A stretch of 64,000 nt of DNA from Nocardia macrotermitis. Its GTDB lineage: Bacteria > Actinomycetota > Actinomycetes > Mycobacteriales > Mycobacteriaceae. The stretch's first letter is position 1. Every line of letters starts with the position of its first letter. The stretch is from positions 186,001-250,000 of the forward strand of contig NZ_WEGK01000002.1 in assembly GCF_009604405.1 (NCBI RefSeq), given 5' to 3'. The position numbers were made by a program, and so were the translations under genes. The notes below the pieces were generated by a model that saw only the letters and a list, made by a program, of their open reading frames with translations, searched no databases and was not told the DNA's origin. Shown here piece after piece: positions 16,936 to 27,183 of the stretch.

Positions 16936-19299
16936 CTATCGAGGCAGCGGGATCGGGATGGGGATGGGTGGCAGCCGCGGAATCGGGATGCCGGGCAGGT
17001 TCGGCAGCTGCGGCGTCCCCGCCTGCGGTATCTGACGTTCGGTGCCGTCGCTGAGGTACAGCGTGATCACCGAACCCGGGATCGCCGACCCGTTGGGCGT
17101 GGTGCCCTGCACGGTGCCCTTGGCGGCCGAACCCGGCTGGGTCACCGCCGAGACCTGGAATCCCGCGCCGACCAGCGCCGAGGTCGCCTCGGCCTGGGTC
17201 ATCCCCATCACGTCCGGGATCTGTGAATTGTTCGATCCCCGAACGTATTTGTCGTCCAGCGGTGGCAGCGATGTCGGCGGGAAGTTGCCCAGCACGGGTT
17301 TGATGCCCATGAACCAGCTGCGGGCCGGTTCGTTACCACCGAACAGGTTTCCGCTACCGCAGTTGCGCAGCGGGAACGAGCAGATCTGGTCCGGCGTCGG
17401 GGAGTCGCCGTAGATGTACGCGGCCCCGGCCAGCGAATCGGTGAAGCCCAGGAAGGCCGAGGACCGGTTGGTCTCGGTGGTACCCGTCTTGGAGGCCACC
17501 GGGACGTTCCAGCCCGCCGCCCGCGCCGACCCGGCCGCGGTACCGCCGACGGCGTCCTGACCCAGCGCGTTGGCCAGCGTATGCGCCAGACCCGGATCGA
17601 TGACCTGCTCACAGGCCTGCTGGGTCAGCGAGACGGGTTTGCCGTTGCGGTCCAGGACCTGCTTGATCGGCGAGGGCGGGCACCATTTGCCGCCCGAGGC
17701 CAGCGTCGCCGCGACGTTCGACAGCTCCAGCGGGTTCACCGCGACCGGACCCAGCGTGAACGAGCCCAGATTCTGCTGCTTGAACATGTCGGCCATGCTC
17801 GTGTTGCCGTGCCCGGAGGTCCCGGCCTTGGTGTACGACCGCAGGCCCAGCCGGATCGCCATATCGACGGTCGGGGTCACCCCGACGGCCTGGATGAGCT
17901 TGACGAACGCGGTGTTCGGCGACTGCGCCAACGCCTCGGTCACCGACATCGGCGAGCGGTAGTTACCGGCGTTCTTGACGCAGTACGTCATCGCCGGACA
18001 GCCGGGCGTACCACTCGAGCCCATGCCCTTGGCCGCGTAGAACGAGGGCACGTCCAGCTTGGCGTTGATGCCCAGGCCCTTCTCCATCGCGGCGGCGGTG
18101 GTGAAGATCTTGAAGATCGAGCCCGCGCCGTCGCCGACCATCGAGAAGGGTTGCGGCTGCACGGTCTGATGGATGTTCGCGTCCAGGCCGTAGGTGCGGC
18201 TGGAGACCATGGCCAGCACGTTGTGCGAGTCCTGACCGGGCGCGATGATGCTGGAGACCTCGGCGATATCCGCCAGGCTCGGGTTGGTCATGGCGTCGAT
18301 CGCGGTCTTCATCGAATTCTGCACGGCCGGATCGAGGGTGGTGCGGATCAGATAACCGCCCTTGTCGAGCTGATCCTTGCTGATGCCCGCGTCCTCCAGG
18401 TACTGCATCGCGTAGTCGCAGAAGTAGCCGCGATCGTCGGCCGCGATACAGCCGTTGGACAGGCCCTTGGGTTCGGGTACCACGCCCAGCGGGGTCGCCT
18501 TGGCGGCGCGGAACTCCTCGGCGCGGCCGGGAATGTTCTGGATCATGGTGTCCAGCACGGTGTTCCGGCGCGCGAGCACTTCCTGCGGGCGGCTGTACGG
18601 GTTGAAGTGCGAGGAGCTCTGCACGATGCCGGCGAGCATCGCGGCCTGCGGGACGGTCAGGTCCTTGGCGTCCACGCCGAAGTAGGTCTGCGCGGCGTCC
18701 TGGACGCCGTACGCGCCGTTGCCGAAGTACACCAGGTTCAGGTAGCGGGTGAGGATCTCGTCCTTGGTGAGCTGCTTGTCCAGCGTCAGCGCCAGGCGGA
18801 TCTCACGCAGTTTGCGGGCGGGGGTGGTCTCGATGGCCGCACGCCGCTCGGCGTCGGTCTTGGCCACCACGAGCAGCTGGAAGTTCTTCACGTACTGCTG
18901 GTCGATGGTGGAACCACCCTGCTGCACCTCACCGCTGGAGGTGTTGCGCAGGAACGCGCGGAAGGTGCCCTGCCAGTCCACGCCGTGATGTTGGAGGAAG
19001 CGGCGGTCCTCGATGGAGACCTGGGCCAACTTCATGTTGTTGGAGATCTTGTCGCTGGGGACCTGGAACCGTCGCTGGTCGTACAGCCAGGCGATCGGCG
19101 CCCCGGTGGCGTCGACCATGGTGGAGACCGCGGGCACGGTGCCCTCCAGCACTTCCGCCGAGACGTTGTCGACAGCGTCGGCGGCTCGGTTGGAGATATA
19201 CCCGAAACCACCGGCGAGCGGGAACAACAGCCCGGCGATCAGAGCGGCCGCCAGGATGCACGCCCCGGCCAGTCTGGCGAGCGTTTGTGAGATCGGCAC
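16936..19299 (-). CDS. ponA2: Bifunctional penicillin-binding protein PonA2
   Basis: 787 aa class A PBP. One N-terminal membrane segment (CILAAALIAGLLFPLAGGFG) is followed by a GT51 glycosyltransferase domain with the catalytic Glu in SIEDRRFLQHHGVDW and the GGSTIDQQYVKN motif. The transpeptidase domain has SIFK as the SxxK motif, SPNTAF (SxN) and SKTGTTE (KTG). A C-terminal PASTA-like domain and Pro-rich tail complete the PonA2 pattern. The enzyme polymerises and cross-links peptidoglycan. The GTG at 19299 matches the remembered length of Rv3682; a longer frame upstream has no coding character. whiB4 is divergent. Confidence 0.93.
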   Translation of the reverse strand: MPISQTLARLAGACILAAALIAGLLFPLAGGFGYISNRAADAVDNVSAEVLEGTVPAVSTMVDATGAPIAWLYDQRRFQVPSDKISNNMKLAQVSIEDRRFLQHHGVDWQGTFRAFLRNTSSGEVQQGGSTIDQQYVKNFQLLVVAKTDAERRAAIETTPARKLREIRLALTLDKQLTKDEILTRYLNLVYFGNGAYGVQDAAQTYFGVDAKDLTVPQAAMLAGIVQSSSHFNPYSRPQEVLARRNTVLDTMIQNIPGRAEEFRAAKATPLGVVPEPKGLSNGCIAADDRGYFCDYAMQYLEDAGISKDQLDKGGYLIRTTLDPAVQNSMKTAIDAMTNPSLADIAEVSSIIAPGQDSHNVLAMVSSRTYGLDANIHQTVQPQPFSMVGDGAGSIFKIFTTAAAMEKGLGINAKLDVPSFYAAKGMGSSGTPGCPAMTYCVKNAGNYRSPMSVTEALAQSPNTAFVKLIQAVGVTPTVDMAIRLGLRSYTKAGTSGHGNTSMADMFKQQNLGSFTLGPVAVNPLELSNVAATLASGGKWCPPSPIKQVLDRNGKPVSLTQQACEQVIDPGLAHTLANALGQDAVGGTAAGSARAAGWNVPVASKTGTTETNRSSAFLGFTDSLAGAAYIYGDSPTPDQICSFPLRNCGSGNLFGGNEPARSWFMGIKPVLGNFPPTSLPPLDDKYVRGSNNSQIPDVMGMTQAEATSALVGAGFQVSAVTQPGSAAKGTVQGTTPNGSAIPGSVITLYLSDGTERQIPQAGTPQLPNLPGIPIPRLPPIPIPIPLPR

Positions 19300-19665
19300 G
19301 CCCCCCAGACTAAATGCAGTCCCTCGGAGCGAGCGTTGCGCGGTGCGGGCCGCCGGTTCCCGCCCTGCTCGTGGCGTGCATCGCGTCACACCTGGGCGAG
19401 TCGTGCAGGTAAAAGCCCGGCGTGTCGCCCAATTCGATCAGACTGCCCGGTTTTATGTCGCATTTGCATGGACGGGCGTACCAGAAATTCGGGGGACGGT
19501 CTTGCGCTCGGCCCATACCTTTACCTAGATTGAGAACCCAGTGTGATAGAGCTAACACTCAAAGTGGAATGTGGTGCAGTTCGCAGCGGGGTTGGGTTGC
19601 TGCGGACTGCTCGTGATTCCGGAGCGCCGTTGACCCGGTGTTCGGACTGCAAAGGGGCACACCAA
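19300..19665. other. Divergent promoter region of ponA2 and whiB4
   Basis: 366 bp between the two starts. No small gene, repeat or recognised operator is visible. It must carry both promoters. Confidence 0.5.
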
Positions 19666-19989
19666 ATGCATATGACTACCCCCATCGCTCGATTGGACGT
19701 GGAGCAGGCCGAAGCGAGGATCGCCTGGGTCTCCCAGGCCCGATGCAAGGAAGTGGACCCCGACCAGCTGTTCGTGCGCGGCGCGGCGCAGCGCAAGGCG
19801 GCGACGATCTGCCGCCACTGCCCCGTCCTGATGGAGTGCGGAGCCGACGCCCTCGACAATCGCGTCGAGTTCGGTGTGTGGGGCGGGATGACCGAACGGC
19901 AGCGGCGCGCGCTGCTCAAGCAGCATCCCGAGGTGACCTCGTGGGCGGAGTTCTTCCGCGCCCAGCGGAACCAGAAGGTGGCGATCTGA
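19666..19989 (+). CDS. whiB4: WhiB4-type iron-sulphur transcription factor
   Basis: 107 aa. Four cysteines that bind the 4Fe-4S cluster are at positions 27, 49, 52 and 58 (RC-x21-C-x2-C-x5-C). The G[VI]WGG turn is present (EFGVWGGMTERQRRALLKQ), followed by a basic tail. It closely matches remembered M. tuberculosis WhiB4, a redox-responsive DNA-binding repressor of antioxidant genes. Start at ATG 19666, 8 bp after the ribosome site aaagggg. As in M. tuberculosis, it lies between ponA2 and the ArsA-like ATPases. Confidence 0.93.
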   Translation: MHMTTPIARLDVEQAEARIAWVSQARCKEVDPDQLFVRGAAQRKAATICRHCPVLMECGADALDNRVEFGVWGGMTERQRRALLKQHPEVTSWAEFFRAQRNQKVAI

Positions 19990-20010
19990 GCACTGTCCCG
20001 ACGACGGACC

Positions 20011-20030
20011 GAGCCCGCATTCGCGGGCTC
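20011..20030 (+). terminator. Terminator after whiB4
   Basis: Perfect 8-bp arms gagcccgc and gcgggctc with loop attc, followed at once by a second hairpin, cgaccc-gtttcc-ggggtcg. It separates whiB4 from the convergent ATPase genes. Confidence 0.75.
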
Positions 20031-20101
20031 GACCCGTTTCCGGGGTCGGTTCGAGCTCCGGGCGTGGCTCGGTCTGCGGGACCGGTTCTGGCCGTGCGGG
20101 T

Positions 20102-21304
20102 TCAGGCGATGTGGGTTCCGGTCGAATCGAAGAGCTGATCGGCGACCGCGCGCAACGCCCGCAGATCCGACACCTCGAACGGCAGCGCCGACACCGCCAC
20201 GATCGGCACCCGGGGGTGCGCGCCGGTGAACCGGTGCAGCAGATGCTGTTCGCGTCTGGCGGTGGTGGCGCGATGCGCGTGGATGCGCAACACGTCGGCG
20301 GCCAGCGCGCGCGGATCGGCGGTGGCGTCGTCGTCGGATTCCGCGCTGACGGTCCCGCCGGGCACGCCGTTGCCGGTCGCGGGGGCGAGCCGGTCGGCGG
20401 ACGCGGCGGCCTGCTCGGCCGACAGCGAGCACAACACCGGGTGGGTGCGGTTCAGGACCAGTCCGGCCAGCGGCATCGCGTCGGTGGAGAGCCGATCGAC
20501 GAAGAACGACGCCTCGCGCAGCGCGTCGGGTTCGGCGGCGGCCACCACCACGAAGTGCGTGCCGGGCCGCGACAGCATCGCGTAGGTGCGATTGGCGCGA
20601 TCCTGGAAGCCGCCGAACATCGACTCCAGCGATTGCAGGAACAGCGATGCGTCCTTGAGCATCTGGCCGCCCACGATGGTGGACACGCCGCGCACCGCCA
20701 GGCTCATCGCGCCGGTGACCAGGCGGCCGACACCGCGTCCGGGGGCCATGATGACGCGAATCATCCTGCCGTTCAAGAAGTTTCCGAGGCGTTTGGGTGC
20801 GTCGAGGAAGTCCAGCGCGTTGCGCGAGGGCGGGGTGTCCACGACGATCAGATCCCACTCCTTGCGGCCGACGAGCTGACCCAGCTTCTCCATCGCCATG
20901 TACTCCTGCGTACCGCCGAAGGAGGAGGCCACCGTCTGGTAGAAGGGGTTCGCGAAGATCTGCTCGGCCTTGTCAGGGGTGGTGTGCTCGAGCACCATCT
21001 CGTCGAAGGTGCGGCGCATGTTCAGCATCATCGCGTGCAACTCGCCCTTGGCCTCCGGGCCGAGTTGTACGCGTTGCGGGCTGTTGCCCAGATCGCTGAC
21101 GCCGAGGGACTGGGCCAGGCGGCGCGCGGGGTCGATGGTCAGCACCACCACCTTGCGGCCCAGTTCGGCCGCGCGCAGGGCGATGGCTGCGGCGGTGGTC
21201 GTCTTGCCGACGCCGCCGCTGCCGCAGCAGACCAGCACGCGGGCCGAGGGATCCGCGACGATGGCCGAGATATCAAGGGGCACAGCGGTATCCGGAATGG
21301 TCAT
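20102..21304 (-). CDS. ArsA/GET3-type ATPase, second of pair (Rv3680-like)
   Basis: 400 aa. The P-loop [19 protein letters not shown] is of the deviant (SIMIBI) type, followed by [14 protein letters not shown] and the [14 protein letters not shown] switch motif. It contains a TRC40/ArsA-like fold without an obvious arsenite-binding Cys triad. Such pairs in mycobacteria influence carbon use and antibiotic or stress tolerance rather than arsenic. The start ATG overlaps the stop of the partner gene (TGATG), so they are translated together and may form a heterodimer. Confidence 0.88.
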   Translation of the reverse strand: MTIPDTAVPLDISAIVADPSARVLVCCGSGGVGKTTTAAAIALRAAELGRKVVVLTIDPARRLAQSLGVSDLGNSPQRVQLGPEAKGELHAMMLNMRRTFDEMVLEHTTPDKAEQIFANPFYQTVASSFGGTQEYMAMEKLGQLVGRKEWDLIVVDTPPSRNALDFLDAPKRLGNFLNGRMIRVIMAPGRGVGRLVTGAMSLAVRGVSTIVGGQMLKDASLFLQSLESMFGGFQDRANRTYAMLSRPGTHFVVVAAAEPDALREASFFVDRLSTDAMPLAGLVLNRTHPVLCSLSAEQAAASADRLAPATGNGVPGGTVSAESDDDATADPRALAADVLRIHAHRATTARREQHLLHRFTGAHPRVPIVAVSALPFEVSDLRALRAVADQLFDSTGTHIA

Positions 21305-22350
21305 CAGCGGACTCCCTGGGTGCTCAGATGTTCGGCCAGCTCGTACAGCCCGCCCAGATCCATGCCCTCGGGCAGGGCGGGCAGATACAGCCGGGAGATG
21401 TCGACCCGCGACAGTTCTGCCGAGCTGTCGTCCTGGGCGCGCAGGGTGGCGCTGTGCTGGACCGTCTCCTCCAGAATTCCCTGGAAGTCCTTGTCGGACA
21501 AGGTGATTCCGGCATCGTGCAGGCCGGTGCGCAGGGCCTCGACGTCGAGGTCGCCGTCGGCGGCGCGGGCCCGGACGGTCTCGGGCAGATAGCCCTCGCT
21601 GGCGCGGTTCACGATCACGGTGCCGATGCGGAAATCCGACTCGGTCAGTTCGGCGACCGCGTCGGCGGTCTCCTGCACCGGCAGCGCCTCGAGCAGGGTC
21701 ACCAGGTGTACGACGGTCTGCTCGGAGTGCAGCAGATTCGACACGCCCTCGGCCTGCGACGCGATCGGACCACCCTTGGCCATATCGACCATGGCCTTGG
21801 TGACGTCCAGGAATCCGGCGATGCGGCCGGTGGGCGGCGCGTCGACCACGATCTCGTCGTAGACCGGGCGGGTGCGGTTGCCGGCCTTCTCGGTCCGGAC
21901 CACGCATTCCTTGATCTTGCCGGTCAGGATGACGTCCTTGAGTCCCGGCGCGATCGTGGTGACGAATTCGATGGCGCCCATCCGGCGCATCGCCCGGCCC
22001 GCGAAGCCGAGGTTGTAGAACATGTCCAGATATTCGAGGAAGGCGTGTTCGATATCCAGCGCCAGGGCCATCACCTCGCCACCGCCGTCGGCGGTCGCGA
22101 TCTTGGTCTCGGTCGGCGGCAACGGCGGCAGATCGAACAGCTGCGCGATGGACTGTCGCCCCTCCACCTCCACCAGCAGCACCCGCCGCCCACCCGCCGC
22201 GAGAGCCAGCGCCAGCGCCGCGGCCACCGTCGACTTCCCGGTCCCGCCCTTCCCGGAAACGTAGTGCAGCCGGGCCTTGTCCGCCCGCTCCGGCCAACCT
22301 AACTCGGGCCCCGCTTCACTGGAAACTGGTGCCGCTATCGGTGCTCCCAC
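21304..22350 (-). CDS. ArsA/GET3-type ATPase, first of pair (Rv3679-like)
   Basis: 348 aa. The P-loop [20 protein letters not shown] is of the deviant Walker A type, followed by [16 protein letters not shown] and [16 protein letters not shown]. It closely resembles remembered M. tuberculosis Rv3679. The GTG at 22350 is chosen as it fits the family N-terminus; a longer frame would enter a dispersed repeat. The two ATPases are an operon on the minus strand, divergent from the DUF4177/RidA genes. They probably work as a heteromer in a cytosolic energy-dependent process, exact client unknown. Confidence 0.88.
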   Translation of the reverse strand: MGAPIAAPVSSEAGPELGWPERADKARLHYVSGKGGTGKSTVAAALALALAAGGRRVLLVEVEGRQSIAQLFDLPPLPPTETKIATADGGGEVMALALDIEHAFLEYLDMFYNLGFAGRAMRRMGAIEFVTTIAPGLKDVILTGKIKECVVRTEKAGNRTRPVYDEIVVDAPPTGRIAGFLDVTKAMVDMAKGGPIASQAEGVSNLLHSEQTVVHLVTLLEALPVQETADAVAELTESDFRIGTVIVNRASEGYLPETVRARAADGDLDVEALRTGLHDAGITLSDKDFQGILEETVQHSATLRAQDDSSAELSRVDISRLYLPALPEGMDLGGLYELAEHLSTQGVR

Positions 22351-22422
22351 GCTCGCGAGCCTATAGGCAGATGTAAAGAGTCCACCAAGAGACGCAGCAA
22401 CTGTCTGGTACACCACAGTATC

Positions 22423-22592
22423 TTCGGCCTCCGCTCCGCTCCGGCGGTGCTGTGTCTTCGGCCTCCGCTTCGCTGCGGCGGGTTCGCGGCCCCCTGAGGC
22501 TCACCGCTGAGCCCCGTGTCGGGCACTCGTTCCTCGCACCCGCCACGCGTCCGACCGGCGAGCCGGGCCGCGAACTCTGCTGTCGGCGTTCA
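22423..22592 (+). repeat. Dispersed structured intergenic repeat, copy B
   Basis: The core, 22482-22575 (94 bp), is bounded by the same 11-bp inverted repeats as copy A, and its sequence is nearly identical, including the inner ggctcaccgctgagcc hairpin. The left side has two ggcctccgct units separated by gctgtgtctt. That arrangement also occurs in the repeats near 31.75 kb. It lies in the 322-bp gap between the ATPase operon and the DUF4177 gene. Confidence 0.8.
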
Positions 22593-22672
22593 ACGGGGTT
22601 GGCGGAACGAGGTATTGATCGAGGTGAGCCCGAGGGTTCTGGAGGGTGGGGTGCGCGGATAGTCTCTGGCGT

Positions 22673-22837
22673 ATGAGTGATGTGACGCAGTGGGAATATG
22701 CGACCGTGCCGTTGCTGACGCATGCGACCAAGCAGATCCTGGATCAGTGGGGTGCGGACGGCTGGGAGTTGGTCACGGTGTTGCCGGGGCCGACCGGTGA
22801 GCAGCACGTGGCGTACCTGAAGCGGGTGAAGGGCTGA
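22673..22837 (+). CDS. DUF4177 small protein
   Basis: 54 aa. The sequence WEYATVPLLTHATKQILDQW followed by GADGWELVTVLPG is the DUF4177 pattern (W-E-Y, then DGWELV). These small cytoplasmic proteins have no settled function. Its stop overlaps the ridA start (TGATG), so the two are co-translated. The same pair occurs in mycobacteria. Confidence 0.8.
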   Translation: MSDVTQWEYATVPLLTHATKQILDQWGADGWELVTVLPGPTGEQHVAYLKRVKG

Positions 22838-23298
22838 TGGGGCAGCTCTGGCAGGAGAACCTGACGCGGCTCGGGCTCGAGATCCCGGCGGTGGCCGCAC
22901 CTGCGGGCGCGTACATTCCGGCGCTGCGCAGCGGGTCGCACGTCTACACCTCGGGGCAGTTGCCGTTCGTCGGCGGTCAGCTCTCGGCTGTCGGCAAGGT
23001 CGGCGCGGAGGTGAGTCTCGAGCAGGCCAAGCAGGCGGCGCAGTTGTGCGCGCTCAACGCGCTGGCTGCTGTGCACGATCTGGTCGGGCTCGACTCGGTC
23101 GTGCGGGTAGTGAAGGTCGTCGGATTCGTCGCCTCCGCACCGGGATTCAACGATCAGCCGCTGGTGATCAACGGCGCCTCGGAACTGCTGGGCGAGCTGT
23201 TCGGCGAGGCCGGGGTGCACGCGCGCTCCGCGGTCGGCGTCTTCGAACTGCCCAGGAACACTCCCGTCGAGGTGGAACTCATCGTCGAGGTGAGCTAG
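22837..23298 (+). CDS. RidA (YjgF/YER057c) family protein
   Basis: 153 aa. The RidA family pattern is seen in [18 protein letters not shown] and in the C-terminal [23 protein letters not shown]. Canonical RidA deaminates reactive enamine or imine intermediates made by PLP enzymes. This subfamily has a longer N-terminus than canonical RidA, so the same activity is not certain. Coupled to DUF4177 and followed 74 bp later by the hydrolase gene. Confidence 0.85.
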   Translation: MGQLWQENLTRLGLEIPAVAAPAGAYIPALRSGSHVYTSGQLPFVGGQLSAVGKVGAEVSLEQAKQAAQLCALNALAAVHDLVGLDSVVRVVKVVGFVASAPGFNDQPLVINGASELLGELFGEAGVHARSAVGVFELPRNTPVEVELIVEVS

Positions 23299-23372
23299 TC
23301 GACGGTGCGGGCGGCGGCGAAATGCGGTAGGCAGGAATGAGATTCGCGCCGAGCGAGGCAGAAGGACACAGC

Positions 23373-24167
23373 ATGACGCTCACCCATCCGGCCTACGGGC
23401 AACTGCGTACGGTCACGCCGACCGCATCGGTCCTGCTGGCGAACAATCCCAACCAGATGACGTTGCAGGGCACCAACACCTGGATCCTGCGCGCCCCCGG
23501 ACGATCCGATTGCGTCGTGATCGATCCGGGGCCCAAGGATCGCGAACACAGCGAGGCCGTCGCGCGCGAAACCGACGGCAATATCGCCCTCACCCTGATC
23601 ACCCATCACCATCACGACCACACCGGCGGCATCGATCGGCTGACCAAGCTGACCGGAACCACGGTGCGCGCGATGGAACCGGAACATCTGCGCGGTTCGG
23701 TCACCCCGCTGACCGACGGCGAGATCATCGAGGCGGCCGGACTGCGCATCACGGTCCTGGCGACCCCCGGGCACACCACCGATTCGGTGAGTTTCGTCCT
23801 CGACGACGCGGTCCTCACCGGCGACACCGTGCTCGGCAGCGGCACCACCGTGCTCGAATCCCGCGACGGCGCACTGGGCGACTACCTCGCCTCGATGGAC
23901 CGCCTGCTCGCGGTGGCCCCGGGCCGGGCCCTGCTGCCCGCACACGGCCCCGATCACCCCGAAGCGGAACCCGTGTTGCGCTACTACATCCAGCACCGTC
24001 AGGAACGTCTGGAACAGGTGCGCGCGGCCCTGCGCGAACTGGGCCCAAACGCCAAACCGCTGCAAGTCGTCGCGAAGGTCTACGCCGACGTCGACAAGAA
24101 GCTCTGGCCCGCGGCCCGCAGCTCGGTCAAGGCCCAGCTGGCCTACCTACGCAGCCAACAGAACTGA
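23373..24167 (+). CDS. Metallo-beta-lactamase-fold hydrolase (Rv3677-like)
   Basis: 264 aa. The zinc motif HxHxDH is in LITHHHHDHTGGI, with further ligands in ATPGHTTDS (His), LTGDTVLG (Asp) and LLPAHGPDH (His). It is a stand-alone hydrolase of the glyoxalase II/LACTB2 type; LACTB2 proteins cut RNA or thioesters, so the substrate is open. Start ATG 23373 follows gaagga. It converges with crp across a bidirectional terminator. Confidence 0.88.
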   Translation: MTLTHPAYGQLRTVTPTASVLLANNPNQMTLQGTNTWILRAPGRSDCVVIDPGPKDREHSEAVARETDGNIALTLITHHHHDHTGGIDRLTKLTGTTVRAMEPEHLRGSVTPLTDGEIIEAAGLRITVLATPGHTTDSVSFVLDDAVLTGDTVLGSGTTVLESRDGALGDYLASMDRLLAVAPGRALLPAHGPDHPEAEPVLRYYIQHRQERLEQVRAALRELGPNAKPLQVVAKVYADVDKKLWPAARSSVKAQLAYLRSQQN

Positions 24168-24193
24168 GCGGACGGCCGCCGGACCGGTAAACG

Positions 24194-24221
24194 CATCCGG
24201 GGCCTCGAACGGCCCCGGATG
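24194..24221. terminator. Bidirectional terminator between the hydrolase and crp
   Basis: Perfect 11-bp arms catccggggcc and ggccccggatg with a 6-nt loop, between two convergent genes. Confidence 0.85.
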
Positions 24222-24244
24222 ACGTCACAGATGGCGCAAATGCG

Positions 24245-24919
24245 TCAGCGCGCGCGACGCGCCAGCCGCTCCGAATCGGAGATCAGCACACTCTTGCCCT
24301 CCAACCGCAGCCAACCGCGGTGCGCGAAATCGGCCAGCGCCTTGTTCACGGTCTCGCGGGAAGCGCCGACCAGCTGGGCGATCTCCTCCTGGGTGAGGTC
24401 GTGGGTGACGCGCAGCGCCCCGGCCTCCTGCGTGCCGAACCGCTGGGCCAGCGTCAGCAGCGCCTTCGCCACGCGTCCGGGGACGTCGGTGAAGATCAGG
24501 TCGGCGAGGTTGTTGTTGGTGCGGCGCAGGCGGCGCGCCAGCACGCGCAGCAGCTGCTCGGCGATCTCGGGGCGCTGATCGATCCACGCCTTGAGCGCAT
24601 CGCGGTCCATGGTGACGGCGCGGACCTCGGTCACGGTGGTGGCGGTGGAGGTGCGCGGGCCCGGGTCGAAGATCGACAGTTCGCCGAACATGTCCGACGG
24701 GCCCATGATGGTCAGCAGATTCTCCCGCCCGTCGGGCGAGCGGCGGCCGATCTTCACCTTGCCGGAGGTGATGATGAACAACCGGTCGCCCGGCTCACCC
24801 TCGTTGAAGATGATGTGTCCACGCGGAAAGTCCACGGGCTGTAGTTGTTTGGCGAGAGCGGCCACTGCGGTGGGCTCGACGCCTTGGAAGATGCCTGCTC
24901 TGGCGAGGGCCTCGTCCAC
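24245..24919 (-). CDS. crp: Crp/Fnr-family cAMP-responsive regulator
   Basis: 224 aa. N-terminal cyclic-nucleotide-binding domain with the phosphate-binding cassette [18 protein letters not shown]. The long dimer helix follows, and then a winged helix-turn-helix, [20 protein letters not shown]. It closely resembles M. tuberculosis CRP (Rv3676), a global cAMP-dependent regulator of respiration and resuscitation genes. The first ATG matches the family start. No cysteines for an iron-sulphur cluster are seen, so it is the cAMP type rather than Fnr. Confidence 0.93.
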   Translation of the reverse strand: MDEALARAGIFQGVEPTAVAALAKQLQPVDFPRGHIIFNEGEPGDRLFIITSGKVKIGRRSPDGRENLLTIMGPSDMFGELSIFDPGPRTSTATTVTEVRAVTMDRDALKAWIDQRPEIAEQLLRVLARRLRRTNNNLADLIFTDVPGRVAKALLTLAQRFGTQEAGALRVTHDLTQEEIAQLVGASRETVNKALADFAHRGWLRLEGKSVLISDSERLARRAR

Positions 24920-25169
24920 GAATGTGCTCCTTATGGGAATTGACGGTGTACTGGCGGCGCCAGCGGGTCCCTACGTGGTGACGACGCAAGCTGCCGCCTG
25001 CGGGCCCGTCGCTGTCGCCCCGGTCTGGGATCGGAGCGGCCGACAGTGCAGTCTACTTTGCATTCGGGCAGGCTAGTGACAGACACCACGTAGATGCGGT
25101 TGGTGAAACGACCGCGATGCCCGAATGGTTCCCGCCGCCCGCGTGTTTTCCGCGACGCGGCGTGGCGGA

Positions 25170-25412
25170 TCAGCTGGCCTGCGCGACATCCAGTTCGTCG
25201 CCGCGGGCACGCCTACGGCCGGTGTGGGCCGCGGCGGCCGGGACACCCAGCTTCGCGAGCTCGTTGACCTCGGCATTGCTGGCACGTTCGAGGTATTGCT
25301 GGACCTCTTCTTCCGGTTCGAGCAGTTTGCGAAGCCGATTTTCGACGCGTTCCATGAACAGCGCGAACAGCATCAGCACCACCGGGAAGAGCACCACAGC
25401 GAGTCCTTGCAT
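25170..25412 (-). CDS. Small single-pass membrane protein (Rv3675-like)
   Basis: 80 aa. One membrane segment, [19 protein letters not shown], is followed by a charged cytoplasmic helix, [20 protein letters not shown]. The helix has coiled-coil character and a basic tail. It lies at the same position, between crp and nth, as in M. tuberculosis. The ATG at 25412 is chosen because the membrane segment begins there. Function unknown. Confidence 0.65.
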   Translation of the reverse strand: MQGLAVVLFPVVLMLFALFMERVENRLRKLLEPEEEVQQYLERASNAEVNELAKLGVPAAAAHTGRRRARGDELDVAQAS

Positions 25413-25578
25413 ATCGAGGAGTAAACACGGAGAAGGTCTCAGATGGAACACGGGAGGCATTCTCTGTCGCCTCGATCACGCCGCGAACGTCGCTGTGGCA
25501 CCCGCGATCGAGTCGATTTCCCCGGGTCGGGCACCGCATCGGCGGGATGTTGTCGGAGGGGTTCCGTATGGTGGACGC

Positions 25579-26385
25579 GTGCGTAAGCCCGCCACCTCCG
25601 CTTCCAGCGCCGCCGCCGAGCCGCAGCGGCGCGACACGTCGGCCGCCCGTGCGGCCAAATTCGCCGCCGAGACCAGGTTGGGCCTGGTCCGCCGGGCGCG
25701 CCGGATGAATCGGACACTGGCCGTGGCATTCCCGGATGCGCACTGCGAGCTGGATTTCACGAACCCGCTCGAATTGGCGGTCGCCACAATCCTTTCCGCG
25801 CAATGTACCGATGTCCGGGTGAATATGACCACGCCCGCGCTGTTCGCCCGCTATCGTGACGCGCGCGCCTATGCCGAGGCCGATCGCACCGAACTCGAGG
25901 AGTACATCCGGCCGACGGGCTTCTATCGCAACAAGACGTCCTCGCTGATCGGCTTGGGCCAGGCGCTGCTGGAACGGCACGACGGCGTACTTCCGGGAAA
26001 TCTGGACGAATTGGTCGAATTGCCGGGAATCGGTCGCAAGACTGCGAATGTCATTCTGGGTAACGCGTTCGATGTGCCCGGCATCACAGTCGATACGCAT
26101 TTCGGGCGGCTGGTGCGGCGCTGGGGCTGGACCACCGAGGAGGATCCGGTCAAGGTCGAGCACATCGTCGGCGAGCTGATCGAGCGCAAGGAGTGGACCA
26201 TGCTCTCGCACCGGGTGATCTTCCACGGTCGCCGGGTGTGCCATGCCCGCAAACCCGCGTGCGGCGCCTGCCTGCTGGCCAAGGACTGCCCGTCCTTCGG
26301 GGCCGGGCCGACCGATCCGGTCGCCGCGGCCGCACTGGTCAAGGGACCGGAGGCGGAGCATCTGCTCGAACTGGTGGGCCGGTGA
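25579..26385 (+). CDS. nth: Endonuclease III
   Basis: 268 aa. The helix-hairpin-helix motif [13 protein letters not shown] carries the catalytic Lys, and the catalytic Asp is in VDTHFGRL. The C-terminal iron-sulphur loop is C-x6-C-x2-C-x5-C ([17 protein letters not shown]). The enzyme excises oxidised pyrimidines and nicks the abasic site in base-excision repair. The GTG at 25579 gives a short basic N-terminal extension typical of actinobacteria; exact start uncertain. The thioredoxin-like gene overlaps the stop by 4 bp. Confidence 0.93.
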   Translation: MRKPATSASSAAAEPQRRDTSAARAAKFAAETRLGLVRRARRMNRTLAVAFPDAHCELDFTNPLELAVATILSAQCTDVRVNMTTPALFARYRDARAYAEADRTELEEYIRPTGFYRNKTSSLIGLGQALLERHDGVLPGNLDELVELPGIGRKTANVILGNAFDVPGITVDTHFGRLVRRWGWTTEEDPVKVEHIVGELIERKEWTMLSHRVIFHGRRVCHARKPACGACLLAKDCPSFGAGPTDPVAAAALVKGPEAEHLLELVGR

Positions 26386-27020
26386 AGTCGATTCCCACGG
26401 CCTGGCGATGGACGTTCGTCGGTCTGATCGTGATCGTCGCGCTCGCGGTGGCGCTGTGGCCGCGCGCAGCGCACGAAAACCTGCCCACCACAACGGCGAC
26501 GGCGATGAAGGTGCCTGCCGCCGTGAGTGGCGGGCAGCGCTCGGCCGCCGCCCTGGCCGATTGCCCGACCGCCACCGCGCCGGGCCCGGCCAAGGGGCCG
26601 CTGGCCGGTATCGGCCTGGACTGCCTGGCGAACGGTCGGCAGGTGGATCTGGGCGCGGCGCTGGCCGGTAAACCCGCGCTGCTGAATCTGTGGGCGTACT
26701 GGTGCGCGCCCTGCGCCGAGGAACTGCCCGCGCTGCAGCAGTTCGCCGATCGCGTCGGCTCGGCGATGACGGTGCTCACCGTGCACAGCGATCCGAACGA
26801 GTCGATGGCGCTGGCCCGGCTGCAGGACCTGAAGGTGCACCTGGCGGGTGTCGAGGACGGCGACGGCCGGGTGCGGACCGCGGTGGGAGCGGTTCCGGCA
26901 CTGCCGATTTCGGTGTTGGTGCGGGCCGACGGTTCGATCGCGAAGGTCGTGTCGCGCCCGTTCGCCGACATCGCGGACATCAGCGCGAAGGTCGCCGCCG
27001 AACTGGGGGTGCGGGTGTGA
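26382..27020 (+). CDS. Membrane-anchored thioredoxin-like protein (TlpA/ResA type)
   Basis: 212 aa. An N-terminal membrane anchor ([17 protein letters not shown]) is followed by an external thioredoxin fold with the active site WCAPC (in [17 protein letters not shown]) and the cis-Pro region VPALPISVL. The enzyme would reduce or oxidise disulphides outside the membrane. Two extra cysteines (ADCPT and LDCLA) precede the domain and may form a structural disulphide. GTG start overlaps the nth stop by 4 bp, so the two are coupled. Confidence 0.85.
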   Translation: MKSIPTAWRWTFVGLIVIVALAVALWPRAAHENLPTTTATAMKVPAAVSGGQRSAAALADCPTATAPGPAKGPLAGIGLDCLANGRQVDLGAALAGKPALLNLWAYWCAPCAEELPALQQFADRVGSAMTVLTVHSDPNESMALARLQDLKVHLAGVEDGDGRVRTAVGAVPALPISVLVRADGSIAKVVSRPFADIADISAKVAAELGVRV

Positions 27021-27183
27021 GCGCATCGGGATCGAGCGGGGTGCGGTGGTGAGCGATCGGGGTGGCCGTCGCGCGCCCGGTACCGGTTGCGGCTACCGTG
27101 CTCGGAACCGGTCCGATGCGGTTGCCACGGGCAGCCCGGCCGCCGCGGGCGGTGATCACGGCGAGGTGGCCGGAGGAGGCACA